Source: Neelides folsomi
Taxonomy: Eukaryota; Arthropoda; Collembola; Neelipleona; Neelidae
Length of the DNA stretch: 64,000 nt
Assembly: GCA_034687125.1 (NCBI GenBank)
Contig: JAQGBZ010000007.1
Coordinates: 124,001-188,000, forward strand
Direction of reading: 5' to 3'
The notes under the pieces were generated by a model. The model was not told where the DNA came from and ran no database searches. It saw only the letters and a list, made by a program, of their open reading frames with translations. Shown here in pieces: positions 25,106 through 36,698 of this stretch. A program made the position numbers and the translations under genes. How positions within the stretch are numbered: position 1 is the first letter of the stretch; the number at the start of each line of letters is the position of its first letter.

Positions 25106-28100
25106 AATTTAATAATAATTTTATTAATTGTAATTGTAATTATTATTATTGTATTTTTTAATTGTAATTTATTATTCAATTGGTCGATAAATTAATTAAG
25201 TTATTACATCAAAAGTGAAGAGAGAAATAAAAAAAAGTTGAAAAATTTAAATTTTTCAATGTGTGCAAGAAACGAACCTCAGTCAGTACTTCTCGACTGT
25301 ACTCTACTCCACTGTACAGTACCATGCAGTACGTCTATATTATCCCAGAGAGAGAACCATTAATTAAATTGAAAACTTTAAAAGTTTCTGCAGTGATGAT
25401 TTTGTTCAATCCTTTTCGACATGGTTGCTATTTTTCCATATATACATAATGCATTCCATAATGTGTATATTTTATGATCATTATAATTGTGTATTAATTT
25501 GTTCCAAGGAACAAGAGGACGAGTGAAGGAAAAATCCTTTTGTCATCCAATTAACTCCTCACACAAACTTGCTAAAAGAATCTGAGAGCTCAAGCCGTTT
25601 GTTGGGCCACTTGAGGAGTTGTTGATCTCAAATCCTTACTCATTCGAGTACGATAATTTATGATGGTGAAGGAGTGGACGAGAACTCCTACATGAATTAT
25701 ACACTTCATATCAATTGATCCTTCTTTCCGCCTTTGTACCTAAGGTGGATGAATTTATTCACAAATCTAACCCTAAATCGCCTTTTAAATGAGCATTTCC
25801 AACAAGTTTGGGATATTTGAGTCATTGGACTGATAGAGATGAATTGACTGCTTATTACCTCGTTGGGCGAACTCCTCATTCGTCATCACATCCAACTTAC
25901 ATAGCTTAGTACATATGTCACTCATCTTATCAACGTTCTGGCTAAATACATACGAGTGAGTCTACAAAAAAGGGAAAATTATATGAGTTTCAAGCTCCAA
26001 TCGGCCGCCTTTAATAAAAGGGTCCGTGATAACAAGTTCAATAATTGGAATCAAATGCATGCTCTTAAACTGAGCATTTTTCCCAATCCTAAAACGATAA
26101 AATCCACTTTGGCTAATTGTACCGGCTATACCTATGCCTGTATAACCTGAGCATGTTTTTTTATTGAATTTGTGCATTTTCACTTAACCTTGCAGTATTT
26201 ATATGGTATTTATTAGTTTTAGGTTTTAACATTTTTAATAAACTCTAAATGTAAATTAGCAGCCGGGATAATTAGCAAAGGTCAATCGCTCGATTTTTTT
26301 CTAAATATACTCATTCCTTAAATTTCGAGATGTATCGTAAAGATGAAAGATTTTTCAAGTTTTACTTTGTATGTTCAAAGTTGGGTTCCCTTTTCGCCGA
26401 AATGTGTTTTCTAGGAATTACAAGGGCTTAAGGATTTTAAAGGGAGTCAAGAGGACTTCCCTTGGGACTTCCATTGTATGATGTAACCACGTTAAAAGGG
26501 TTCGTAATAAAAGATGCAAACAGTGTGTGGAGGGTATAATTAAAAGAGGAAGCGATGAGTCCGTGAAGAAGTCTGAAGATGTGGGAGAATCGAAGACATT
26601 AAATTAGCAAAAGAGTTAAGGAGTCGCTTATTTTTGTGTTCAAAGTGAGTGTGGTGATAAAACCCCTCACACTGCAGGGTTTTATGAGTCATTAAGTGAA
26701 GTACATCAAAGGGACGCTCACCTTCTCGGAAGATATAACAATTCAGTTAAGTTCATTAAATGACCAGTCGAGTCAAAGTTACATGGTCGAGGAATTGACG
26801 TTTAAAATTTTCCTCTTGGATTGTTATAAGATTCCTATTCTCATTTATTCCAAGTCTGACTGAGACATGTAATATGAGGCTTTGAGAAGATTGAGTGTGA
26901 GAGTTTCAACACTTCTCTGCTACTTGCTGACACATCGTTCCACTCACTCTCCTTATCCATAAAACCTGAATAAAACATATCGTAATCCCATTAATTTCTC
27001 AAGGGATCAAATTACAAAAACTAAATTAAAACGCCTAGCCGAGCCGCTGAGTTCACTTACGATTAATAATTTGAGAAAAGTTTTATAATGCATTTTTAAC
27101 GTGTGCTTTACATTTAATGAAAAAGGATTGAACTCGCGTAAGTTTAACCAATTATGTGCATAGAGTAAAAGGCACAAAGAGATACATAAAGTACATACAG
27201 TAAAGTACATATACCATATGTGTATATTAATATTACTTTACGCCTATAGTAATACTTTTATTTGTACTTATTAAGTACAGTATGTAAGTTAGATGGATTA
27301 AGTTCCTTCAACTCCCCTCTTGTATGGGACATTACCTATGGATTTGGTTATTATATAAGGCATGTACGGTATGTATATATGGATTTGGTTATTATATACG
27401 GTATGGTTCAAAATCTGAGTCTAATATACTCTTGAGGGTCTCTTTGGGAAATTTTTTATGATCGAGACTCTGGCTGGATATTTGGAGAAGAAAGAGCAAG
27501 CAAATGTTAATGGAGCCTCACTACCCTTTTGAGGATCGTTTTCCAATTTCCATATAAGTAATCCCAAGTATATGGTATGTATTTAGGTATGGGATGTGTT
27601 TGATCTCGACGTGTGTACCTGTACACTCACCTCATCTTAAAATCAATAAAGAGAGTTTTAAAACGGATGCCAATTCCCTCCGCTGGTCCTCATGGGTCAA
27701 ACAAAGGTGTGTGAATTGACTTCAACTCTTTTCATAAGCAAACAAAGTGTTCTTAAACCGAAGGTTCATTTTCTCCCGTGTCAACATTTATCCTTTTATA
27801 CCTTTCGAAGCTTTAGGCCATTCGGGATGTTGTGAAGCCAATGAATGGTTCAATATTACTCATCTCCAACTTATCGTCCAAGTCGTCGGAAAGTCATCTT
27901 TCGGGCGAAGGATTAAAATTTGCAAGTTGGAGGGAGGCCAAGGTGGAGGAAGAAATCCTTTTATTTCAACATCTCCGACATCGCTGTTTACATGCATTCA
28001 TATACAAGACTGTGTACTTACATGCATAATGTATAGTAGTTATCTGCATGTGTAACTTCCATATCTTGAGTTCCTTAGCACAACAAACAGTTGTGTCTGA

Positions 28101-29932
28101 ATATAGAGCACAATTGAGGAGATTGGAGTTGTTGGCCATATGGATAGGGAGGCTGTTGGAGGTTTATTCCTTTTAAAGAGGAAATGGAAGATGGGAAATA
28201 ATGGAGCCGATTCGGGAACGTTGGTTCTCAACCTCACCACAAGCTCCTTCGGAAAATTAAATTTCCCCCTCGTTGTCTTGATTTGATATTAAAACCCTCC
28301 GGAGTGACAATGAATGAACTTTAGGGGATCAGCCCCTCGGTCATGATTTATGATTATTGGCCATCCCCACCAGGACCCCTTTACAGAATGAAAGTCTCAT
28401 CTGCCTTCCAAGACCTTCATCCTCTCGTGATGAAGAGATAATGAGTCGGAACGATGGATATTCTCCGGATGGTATTTAGGGAAGAAGAGTGACATTTCGT
28501 GAGGTAGGCGGTGAAGTCGTTGCTGGCGGTGCCGGTCGACTCCTCACCTGATGGCCTTCTTCCCAAACCATATTCTTCTCTCTCAATGTTCATCCGAGAT
28601 GTTTCCTTCAGACCACTTTGAACAAGACCCATTTATTTCTCCGACAATTGACAGGTGATCGCTTATCAAATCACACATGTGCCACCAAGAATGATTATTA
28701 AATCAACGGAAATGCTCTCACCCCTCCCCTCCCCAAAACACATCCCAATAAATAACTTTGACTTCCCCCACGAGAGCCAAATCAATAGTTTTGAGAGAAA
28801 CCGAATGGAATTTTAACCCTGGCCCGTACTGGGTCCATCAAAGAGAGGAATGGGAGTCGTTGAGGGCCATTAATGAGATCCATTGGTCACAAAGTCAGAA
28901 TGTCACGGCTCAGAGGAGACTTTCATTCAAGTTCAGGACCGCAGACACATTTTGACTCCCATGCCCATTCTCGTATTTCTCGCTCACGTCTCTTTGGACC
29001 CAATGCGAAACAAAATGATTGTGACCTTAATGGGATCACAATACCAGTAATTGAACCGGAAGCTTACTTACTCTCTTAAATGAACTCTTATTTAACAATG
29101 GTGGGTTCAGAACATGAAGTTTTAATGGATGTTTTAAACCACCCCATGAGAAAAACACCAGCAGTTCTTTCCAATTTAGAATTAAGGTATCAAAGTTTAT
29201 GGCAAACAAGGGCTGTATAATTGAGTCATTTACAATGATTACACGTATTACCATTATTGAATAAATTAAATTATAAGTATTGTATAATAATTATTGCCTA
29301 CTTTATTGTAATATGACTAACAGTTTAAAAATATATTTTATTAAGTTATCAAATAACTTAATATTTAAATAACATTATATTCCATAAAAGTAAGTATAAG
29401 ATACATGCTTAGCTACATGTATTTATACGCAGTAAAATACAATAACATAGTTCATACAAGACTGAATTTTAATATTAGTAACTAATCGATAATTTATCGT
29501 TTTGCTCTTTTTCATATTATTACAAAGTTAATTTACCATTTATTTTCATCACAGAAGAGCATCATAGATTTATGACATATTAATAGCACATATTAAATAC
29601 ATATCTAATATAAGTTTCTAACAAATTCCGTCACAAGGAGCAAATGTCAACCCACTAATCAATTCGATAAAGGAAAAGTTAACGTGCCGAAAAGTGGTGA
29701 TAAAAGTCGGAACTCTCAATTCGTTTTAAGTTAAATAGATTAACTCTAATTAACATGCAATTCTAAAGAGATAAGCCTATTTACTAAAACCGCTGTCTAA
29801 AATTTTTTATATTACTTACTTTAAGATATACAATACATATAAATATCTGTAGTTTATCAACAGCTCGCTCTTAATATGAATACTTTGTTGAGCCAATGCA
29901 TTCTGTATTTTAATACTTTGAGTTGTTTGCAG
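25106..29932. other. Gene-free stretch upstream of the LRR gene
   Basis: I see no supportable gene here. AT-rich at 25.1-25.5 kb and 29.1-29.9 kb, it is closer to balanced composition at 25.5-29.1 kb. Short open frames in the balanced part run on both strands with no recognisable protein. A 21-bp perfect direct repeat is listed separately. The part nearest 29.9 kb may hold regulatory sequence for the LRR gene. Confidence 0.55.
27337..27398. repeat. 21-bp direct repeat, two copies
   Basis: TATGGATTTGGTTATTATAT plus one A occurs at 27337-27357 and again at 27378-27398, a 41-base period. The sequence between also partly repeats (CGGTATG), so this is a small local tandem duplication. Confidence 0.85.
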
Positions 29933-29955
29933 GGATCTCAACTCGAATAAGGAAG

Positions 29956-32159
29956 ATGATCTGGGACGCGTTGAAAGTTGGGAAAACCCTCTCATGGATC
30001 ATGATCTGGATATTCTGGATATCGATTCTCCAGAGAACATCGTGTGAAGTTCAATTGGAAAATAATCCATGTGGATTTGCCAAGTGGAGCATGTACTGCG
30101 GTTGCAACGACGATATTCCGGAGGAGGCTGACGAAGTCAATTGTCAAATCTTCAATGAAACAAGGGCTGAGGATCCTCAATGGAATTCTTTTCGCCGTCT
30201 AACTCGGATTAAATCCCTCAAAATTCTCATGTGGGAAGGAGGAAAGCTCGCATTCTTCCCCTCTCGCATTTTCCAAGGGAAAAAAACCCTCGAGACGTTC
30301 AGCCTTGCTAACAATGTGGAAATAGAGGAGCTGCCGCCCTTTGCCTTTGCCAATTCCGATTCCTTGGTCGAAGCGAAGCTCAAGACGAATGGGTTGAAGC
30401 ATTTGGGGGAAAACTCCATTGCTTACATGAAAAACTTGAGAGAAGTGAACTTGGGGGACAACAAGCTCCAGGAGATCAACCGCGGGGCATTGATTGGAAT
30501 TCCCAACTTAGCAAAACTCTACTTGGACAACAACCAGATCCAAGTGATCCACGACAACGCCTTCGCCCATCTCGGGAATTTGGAAGTGCTCGATCTCCAA
30601 GTCAACAATTTGACCACAATCACCATCGACGTCTTCAACGGCCTCCTCAACCTCAAGAATCTCGACTTGCGGAATAATGGAATTGACCTTCTTGGCCCTT
30701 ACGTCTTTTCCAGAATGCCCTTTCTCAACGAGTTGGAATTGGACAAGAACAAAATCATTTCGGTGAGTCCGACAGCCTTTGAAGGTCTTGCCCATCTCCA
30801 GTGGCTCAGTTTGAAACAAAACAAAGTTGTGGTTCTACACGATGCAACCTTCCAGTCCCTGGCCAGGATTTACTTCCTCGACCTCAGGGAAAATGAATTG
30901 GAAACTGTGAGCCAAGAGCTCATGTACCCAATTTACGAGAATTTGAAGAATGAAAGCATGCAGTTGATGATAGAAGGTGAGTTTTCCCCCTTCTTTTTTA
31001 TCCGGAAAAGGGAATTCATTTCTCCGTGACGCGGGTTTTACAACCGTGGATAAATCAGATATCTTTCGAGTCCTCCTATTCAATTCCCGGCCCTTTTCCG
31101 GGATTTCCACTCAATGAGTTTTTCAAACTTCCTCGGACGTATGGAAATGGAGTTTTAAAGCCGAGTGTGAGCTTTCGCTCGAGCAGCCAATCTCTTCAAA
31201 TGAGGGCCAGACGAGAGGGGTGAAAACAATTGAGAGAACTTTAAAATCAAATGTTCTTCATCAACTCAAAGGGCTATAAAATAAAGTGAAGGGTGAATTC
31301 CCGAATATCATTTATCATGTTTTGCTCCAAAGACAGAGGATAAGCTTATATATTTAAGTTGAGTGTAAAATATGAAAGATGATATGTGCGAGTACACATT
31401 ACGTATACCTAATATTATATAATATATATGACAGAACCATCATAAGGGAAAACCCCTCATTTGTAACCTTCTTCACTCCCACGTATATTTTTCATTCTCA
31501 ATGGAACTTGTTCTAATCCTATGGCTCATTTCTCTCTAATGTATGAAGTCTGAGAATAGGAAGGGAGCAAATGACTTGAGTAGAACAAACATATTCAATT
31601 TCTGATAAGCCGCTCAAAAATATGATGGATATTATATCCATGGGTTTGGCTCCCCAACGACGTCCTTAAAAACACTAAGGCCCAATGGAGTAAAATGAAT
31701 TTGTGACATTCATCTCTTGGTTAATTCTAGTTCATGGGGTCATAATGGAAGGCAATTAATGAAATGTTTTTTATGAAATTAGGAAACCGGTTCAAATGCG
31801 ACTGTCGGATACTTTGGATCCAAGAGATTTCTCGTGAAAGTCGGAGCTCGACAGTGAAGGAAAATTTGTCCCGAATCTCTTGCGATCTCTTCTTCACATC
31901 TCATGAAAAAAGGAGCGGACGAAGACGAGAATCTAACAATGTGAGTCTCGTTTCTGACAACCAGGAAGAAACCTCAACGTTTGCTTTTGAGTCCAAACCC
32001 TCCACCAAGAGAGTTTTGGATCTCAACCGAATGGATTTCAAATGCGAGGAGAAGGCCGCAGCAGCCGCTGCCGCCGGATCAATTTCCCTTTTCCGGCCCC
32101 GGTGGGAGATTCTGGTGACCTTTGCGGTTCTCCTTGTCTCAATCCTAACAACTACGTGA
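29956..32159 (+). CDS. Secreted LRR protein, connectin-like, probably GPI-anchored
   Basis: Two coding exons, 29956-30976 and 31783-32159, join in phase (GAA G|GA AAC) to 465 residues; a splice acceptor at 29932 implies an upstream untranslated exon. Residues 11-25 are a hydrophobic signal core. Next comes an N-terminal cysteine cluster (C39, C48, C50, C63) and then about nine to ten leucine-rich repeats with L..L.L..N.L spacing (for example LREVNLGDNKL, LAKLYLDNNQI, LEVLDLQVNNL). A C-terminal cap begins FKCDCRILWIQ, with later cysteines near 374 and 428. After seven alanines the protein ends in a hydrophobic tail (WEILVTFAVLLVSILTTT) with no cytoplasmic segment, as in GPI-anchored proteins. 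This architecture recalls insect connectin, a homophilic adhesion molecule of muscle and motor neurons. The architecture is secure; the connectin identity is an inference. Confidence 0.85.
30977..31782 (+). other. Intron of the LRR gene
   Basis: The intron has a strong donor (GAAG|GTGAGT) and acceptor (GAAATTAG|GA). It separates the repeat array from the cysteine-rich C-terminal cap. I see nothing else in it. Confidence 0.85.
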
Positions 32160-33717
32160 AAGATCTCGCTTTGCTTATTATTTCAACTGATGTCTTTTTT
32201 TCAACGCCCTCACATTCAATAGTTCTTAGAATAACAAGAAGTTCTGTCTGCAAGAAGCTTAAATGCGTACATGCATTATATGATATACTTAATACTGATA
32301 TGCGTACTTATAGTTATGTCCGACACCTCAGCTAAAAAGTAGAGTATGTATATTTTACATAGTAATTTGTAAAAAGAATGTAATGATAAATGGTGAGCTT
32401 ATTCGACCACTTTCCATTGAGTTGACCGTGATTGTGGATTTAATTATGGCCCCATAACTTCGTGGTGACAATCCTTCAATCCCACAATGGCTCATTCAAG
32501 TCGAGGAAACGGCTTACTTGGTACACTCATTTATTTTTACAACCGTAAAGTAAGAGCTTAAATACTTTATGTCTCCAGTTTTCCTCTTCCGCTTCTTCTG
32601 CCCTCGTTTTGATTCATGTGAAGAGTCTTACCAACTCGTCCACGTATTTACCATAGCTGAACTTCCTGAGCAGTTTGCCTTTGGAAGTCTCCGATTATAT
32701 AATATAGCTTAAATGTAAAGCTTCCAATAACAAGGATATAAAATTGATACATGAGTAGGAATAAGTAGAGCGACGAGTCGGAATATCCCAATTTGAATTA
32801 TAGATCATTTCATTCAATGCCAATATCTTATAAGAATATTCCTCACGTTCCTTTAAAATTCATCTCATTTCTTTGAATTCGATTTTCCAATCAATTTCCT
32901 TCCTTGATCGAATCATCCTTAATGATCTTTCAATCTTATAAAAAGTAAATATACAACGAATTTTTCTTTTGTACCAAATCATGTAAATGGAATACCGATA
33001 CAATAGGTATATGTAAAGGTATTAAACACTTACTGTACTATACCTATATAATAATTATATGTGAAATGTGTAAGTACCTATTTATTTATAATTGTATATC
33101 GAAGTCTTGAAATTTAAATATGCTTGAATGTTAAATATGTATTTAACATTGATGATTTAATGTCTCACGAGGGGAAAATCAAACTTTGTGATTAACTTGT
33201 TCAGAGTGAGAGATTCGTGTTGGTAAAAGTTCTCAATCTTCTCTTAAGACATTTGTCTCACTCCTCAGTTTTTCTTCCCATTTTTCATTTCTCAACTTTT
33301 TCCTCTTCCTCCTTTCTCCGCTTTTGTAGAAATTTGATATGTGTGCTTATACATATGTATATATTACAAAGTCATATATCATATAGGAATTTTATGGGGA
33401 AAACGTTGCGTGAGAAGGCGGCTCATTGCTAAAATTATTTATTATGTTCCCCATATCTCCACCAAGTAAGATTTTCTTTCTTTTAAAGAATAATATTATA
33501 ATGGATGGAGATGGTCATCATTTTATTGCCCGTTACCTGAAACGCTACCAACCTGAGTTACATAAAGCTTTGTTAATTTTGGATTTCAAAATTTTAATGT
33601 TGAACCAATCCTTGTTCACCCTTCATTATTGCATAAAAATAATTAAATATTCGAATAAATATTTACAAATAACTTCGAATTTGAATATATAATTCAATAT
33701 AGCTATAAGTTATAATG
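32160..33717. other. 3' flank of the LRR gene, no gene seen
   Basis: AT-rich sequence containing the LRR 3' UTR, whose end I cannot place because no clear AATAAA lies close to the stop codon. No reading frame here resembles a known protein. Confidence 0.55.
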
Positions 33718-33719
33718 TA

Positions 33720-33983
33720 CAGGGTAGCCCTTAAGTAACGCAACTTGATTCAATCAATCGTATAATCTTTATTTATTAATCAATTTTTCCTACAATTAGC
33801 ATACTGTACATACAATTAGTGCATCTAATAATGAGTACGTAAACTTTAATTGGTAATTTGACCTCCATTAACTTCAATGCATCGCCTCAATCTACCCTCT
33901 ACAGCTTCGCAAGAGTCAAATATTAAAAAGTTATAATCTTTTTAAGGATGTTGCGTTACTTAAGGTATCTTGAATATACCCTG
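33720..33983 (-). mobile_element. Tc1/mariner-type deletion derivative (264 bp)
   Basis: Both ends begin CAGGGTA and share CCTTAAGTAACGCAAC a few bases inside, as inverted repeats. TA flanks each end (33718-33719 and 33984-33985). On the minus strand, 33917-33846 still reads the last 23 residues of a mariner-family transposase, including GRLRRCIEVNGGQITN and then a stop. The catalytic DDE/D domain is gone, so the element cannot move itself. Confidence 0.85.
33846..33917 (-). pseudogene. C-terminal fragment of a mariner-type transposase
   Basis: Twenty-three codons plus stop remain (ending RCIEVNGGQITN). The R.CIE.NGG pattern is the usual last block of Tc1/mariner transposases. Nothing upstream in the element continues the frame. 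Confidence 0.8.
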
Positions 33984-34783
33984 TATATTAAAACACCTTC
34001 TTATAATTAATAATTAAATTTTAATGCAAATTTCCAATTAAACTAAAACTTGAAGCATTATGTATATTTAGATAATTCTATATTTTGCTTGCATTATTAT
34101 CATTATAATTATCATGATTTAATGGTCTCATTCAAAGCTATGAAATTTTATTATTATTATAATTTATTAAAGAAATTACTTTAAGTAAATGATTTATAAT
34201 ATTTACATATAAGTATTCATTATTCATTATAAATTTTAGGTAGGTAAATACATTCTTGATATAAATACAATTATGTTTGAGATTTTACTTTTAGCATTAA
34301 TTAGCTGAATGGTACTGGGCTAAATGGGATCTGTGATCTCTGAGCTCTTATTTAAATATACTTTACAGAATTTTGTAAAAATGTAATAAAGTAAAACCCT
34401 TTCTCTAATATACTTTATACTTAACAAGTTAATTATGTATTAATGTTATATATACTAATTTCAATATGGACGATTTGGCAATGAGATTTGTAAAAGTTCG
34501 GCTATGTACACGTATGCACAGAAGTACAGATATTGATTACCGATTGATTACATTGTATCTATGTATGTAGTAGATGTATTGTAATACAACTTATATGGAT
34601 TTACTATAAATAAATACATTGGAAACCAGTCTATAAGATGTAATACATATGCTTTGTAGTATAATTAATAAATATTCATATATTGAATTTCATACTTATT
34701 CGAGTCACAAGAAGGGAATTAAATACCTACATACATACCTATTTATTTAATTCATAATTTTATGACCTAAATTATAACTAATG

Positions 34784-35134
34784 CACAGTGGGAAATTAGT
34801 CCCGGTGACGTCACAAATATCCCATGTTAATCAAATGGACCATGTTCCCGCCGGGTCCCGCCGCCAAAAATATTTTTCCCAAATAGAACACTATCAAGTG
34901 TATAATATTGCATAAGACCTTTTTGCGCTTTTTTGTGCTTCAATGTTAAAAAATTAGTTGAAATTTGGGAAAGCTGGCCTTTTATGAGTTTGGCGACTCA
35001 CTTTATTGAAATATTTGTATTTGGACTTGAGTATACTGATATTGCCTACACTCACTCAAGTCTGAAAAGTCAACTTGGGTGATCTACAGAACAATAGATA
35101 ATGTATAAGGATAGGGAACTCATTTCCCACTGTG
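34784..35134. mobile_element. 351-bp inverted-repeat element with TAATG duplication
   Basis: The ends match as inverted repeats (CACAGTGGGAAAT followed by a related AGTCC/AGTTCC). TAATG occurs directly on both sides (34779-34783 and 35135-35139), a 5-bp target-site duplication. Internally, GACTTGAGT near 35023 pairs with ACTCAAGTC near 35055, giving a second foldback. There is no transposase. I cannot name the superfamily. Confidence 0.8.
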
Positions 35135-35139
35135 TAATG

Positions 35140-36465
35140 GCACAATATAAGTAAAACAATGCACAATTATAAAACAAGTATTATCGTATTTTCACAGACC
35201 CACAGTTTATTATCAAAATCATATATACTCTTCACTTCACCATATAATAAATCTAAACTTTTTTCGGATTAAAAATAAAGTAATGCTAATAAACAAACTG
35301 TTCTTTAAAATAATAAAAATTAATTCCGTATTACGTCGCGCCAGTAATGTGAGACATTGAGATTAAATGTAAGATATCTGTACGTAGGTAGTATTGCTTA
35401 TGCTAAATGTATTTATATAATAGTAGGTACTCTACGTAATAAAATTATATTAGCACATATAATACGTTTTAAAATTCAAAAATTTATAAAATAAATATGT
35501 TTACTTCTATTTACTTAAATACAAAAACTAGCTACATACTAATATTGGAATTATAGGATATGTAATTGTAATTGTGAATTTATTTAGGTAACATAACTAT
35601 AACTATATTTATAGATATGTTACTAATATACATACTATGTAATTAATTTAATTAATGTCCGACAATGCCTAGCATGAAATGTTTAATAAAAATGTGATCT
35701 TTAATATCATGGTCCTTTATTATTTAAAATTAAGATAAAGGCGGTGTAACAAAAAAGTTCATTGATTCGTCAGGAAGCTTTATTTGTTTTCGATATGTTT
35801 GCTTTAAATCATCTCTTTAAATACGCACATAATCGTCTAATGCATCATGGTTCATGAACAAGGATTTGTTTTTGCAATTAGGTAAAATGGTTAGAAGGTT
35901 GGTTTTATGCTATTGTATTAAGTAGTTAAATATAATAGTTCAAGACACTCGTGAGAAGTAAAGCTTCAAGGGAAAGGGGAATGAATAAAGTTGAATTTGG
36001 CGATTACGTCTGAAAGAAGAACCAGTGGCACGTCTCACACTTTTAACAGTGAAAGAGGATATAAAAAATGATGCGAGAATTGAGAATAAAAGGTAAAGTC
36101 GACAAGCAAATGAGATTTGTTTTCACAATGCTAAAAATATTTTACATTTTCCCACAAAGTCTTCCAATGTTTTATAAAGAAGTCAAATAGAGAGCATCCT
36201 AAAATAAAAACGAATGACGCGACCTTCAGATTCAGAAAGGATTAAGAAAACTGAATTATCTTAAATAAAAAACTTTCCCTTATCTTGCTCTCGTTAGAAA
36301 TAGAAATAAGCATTCAAGTAAATGCATGATAACTTAAGACGGTATTACATTAAACTTTTAAAAGAAATCGCCCTGCTTATGTATTTGCCCTGTCCCTATT
36401 TTAAGGAAAAAAACGTAAAAATGAAAGTGAAATTGAACAATTGATTTATAGATTAAAAATTGCAT
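35140..36465. other. AT-rich intergenic stretch, no gene seen
   Basis: I find no coding or structured feature between the 351-bp element and the FANCJ 3' end beyond AT-rich simple sequence. Confidence 0.6.
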
Positions 36466-36471
36466 TTTATT
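36466..36471 (-). terminator. FANCJ poly(A) signal
   Basis: AATAAA on the minus strand lies 228 bases beyond the FANCJ stop codon. It is the nearest canonical signal I see. Confidence 0.55.
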
Positions 36472-36698
36472 CAAAAAATTTAATTTTTTCATATTAATTG
36501 AATGTTAGTAAATTTTATAGCACTTCAAAGTTAAAATTGTTAAGAATATTACAGGTAGAACAACAGGATCGATCTTGACTTAAGAGCCCCAAAATTAAAG
36601 AACAACCAAGAGGTTCAGGTACGATATTATATTTAATAAAAAAACAATTAACATCAACTAAAACAAACTTATTGAATAAGGTCCGAAAGTTGATCACA

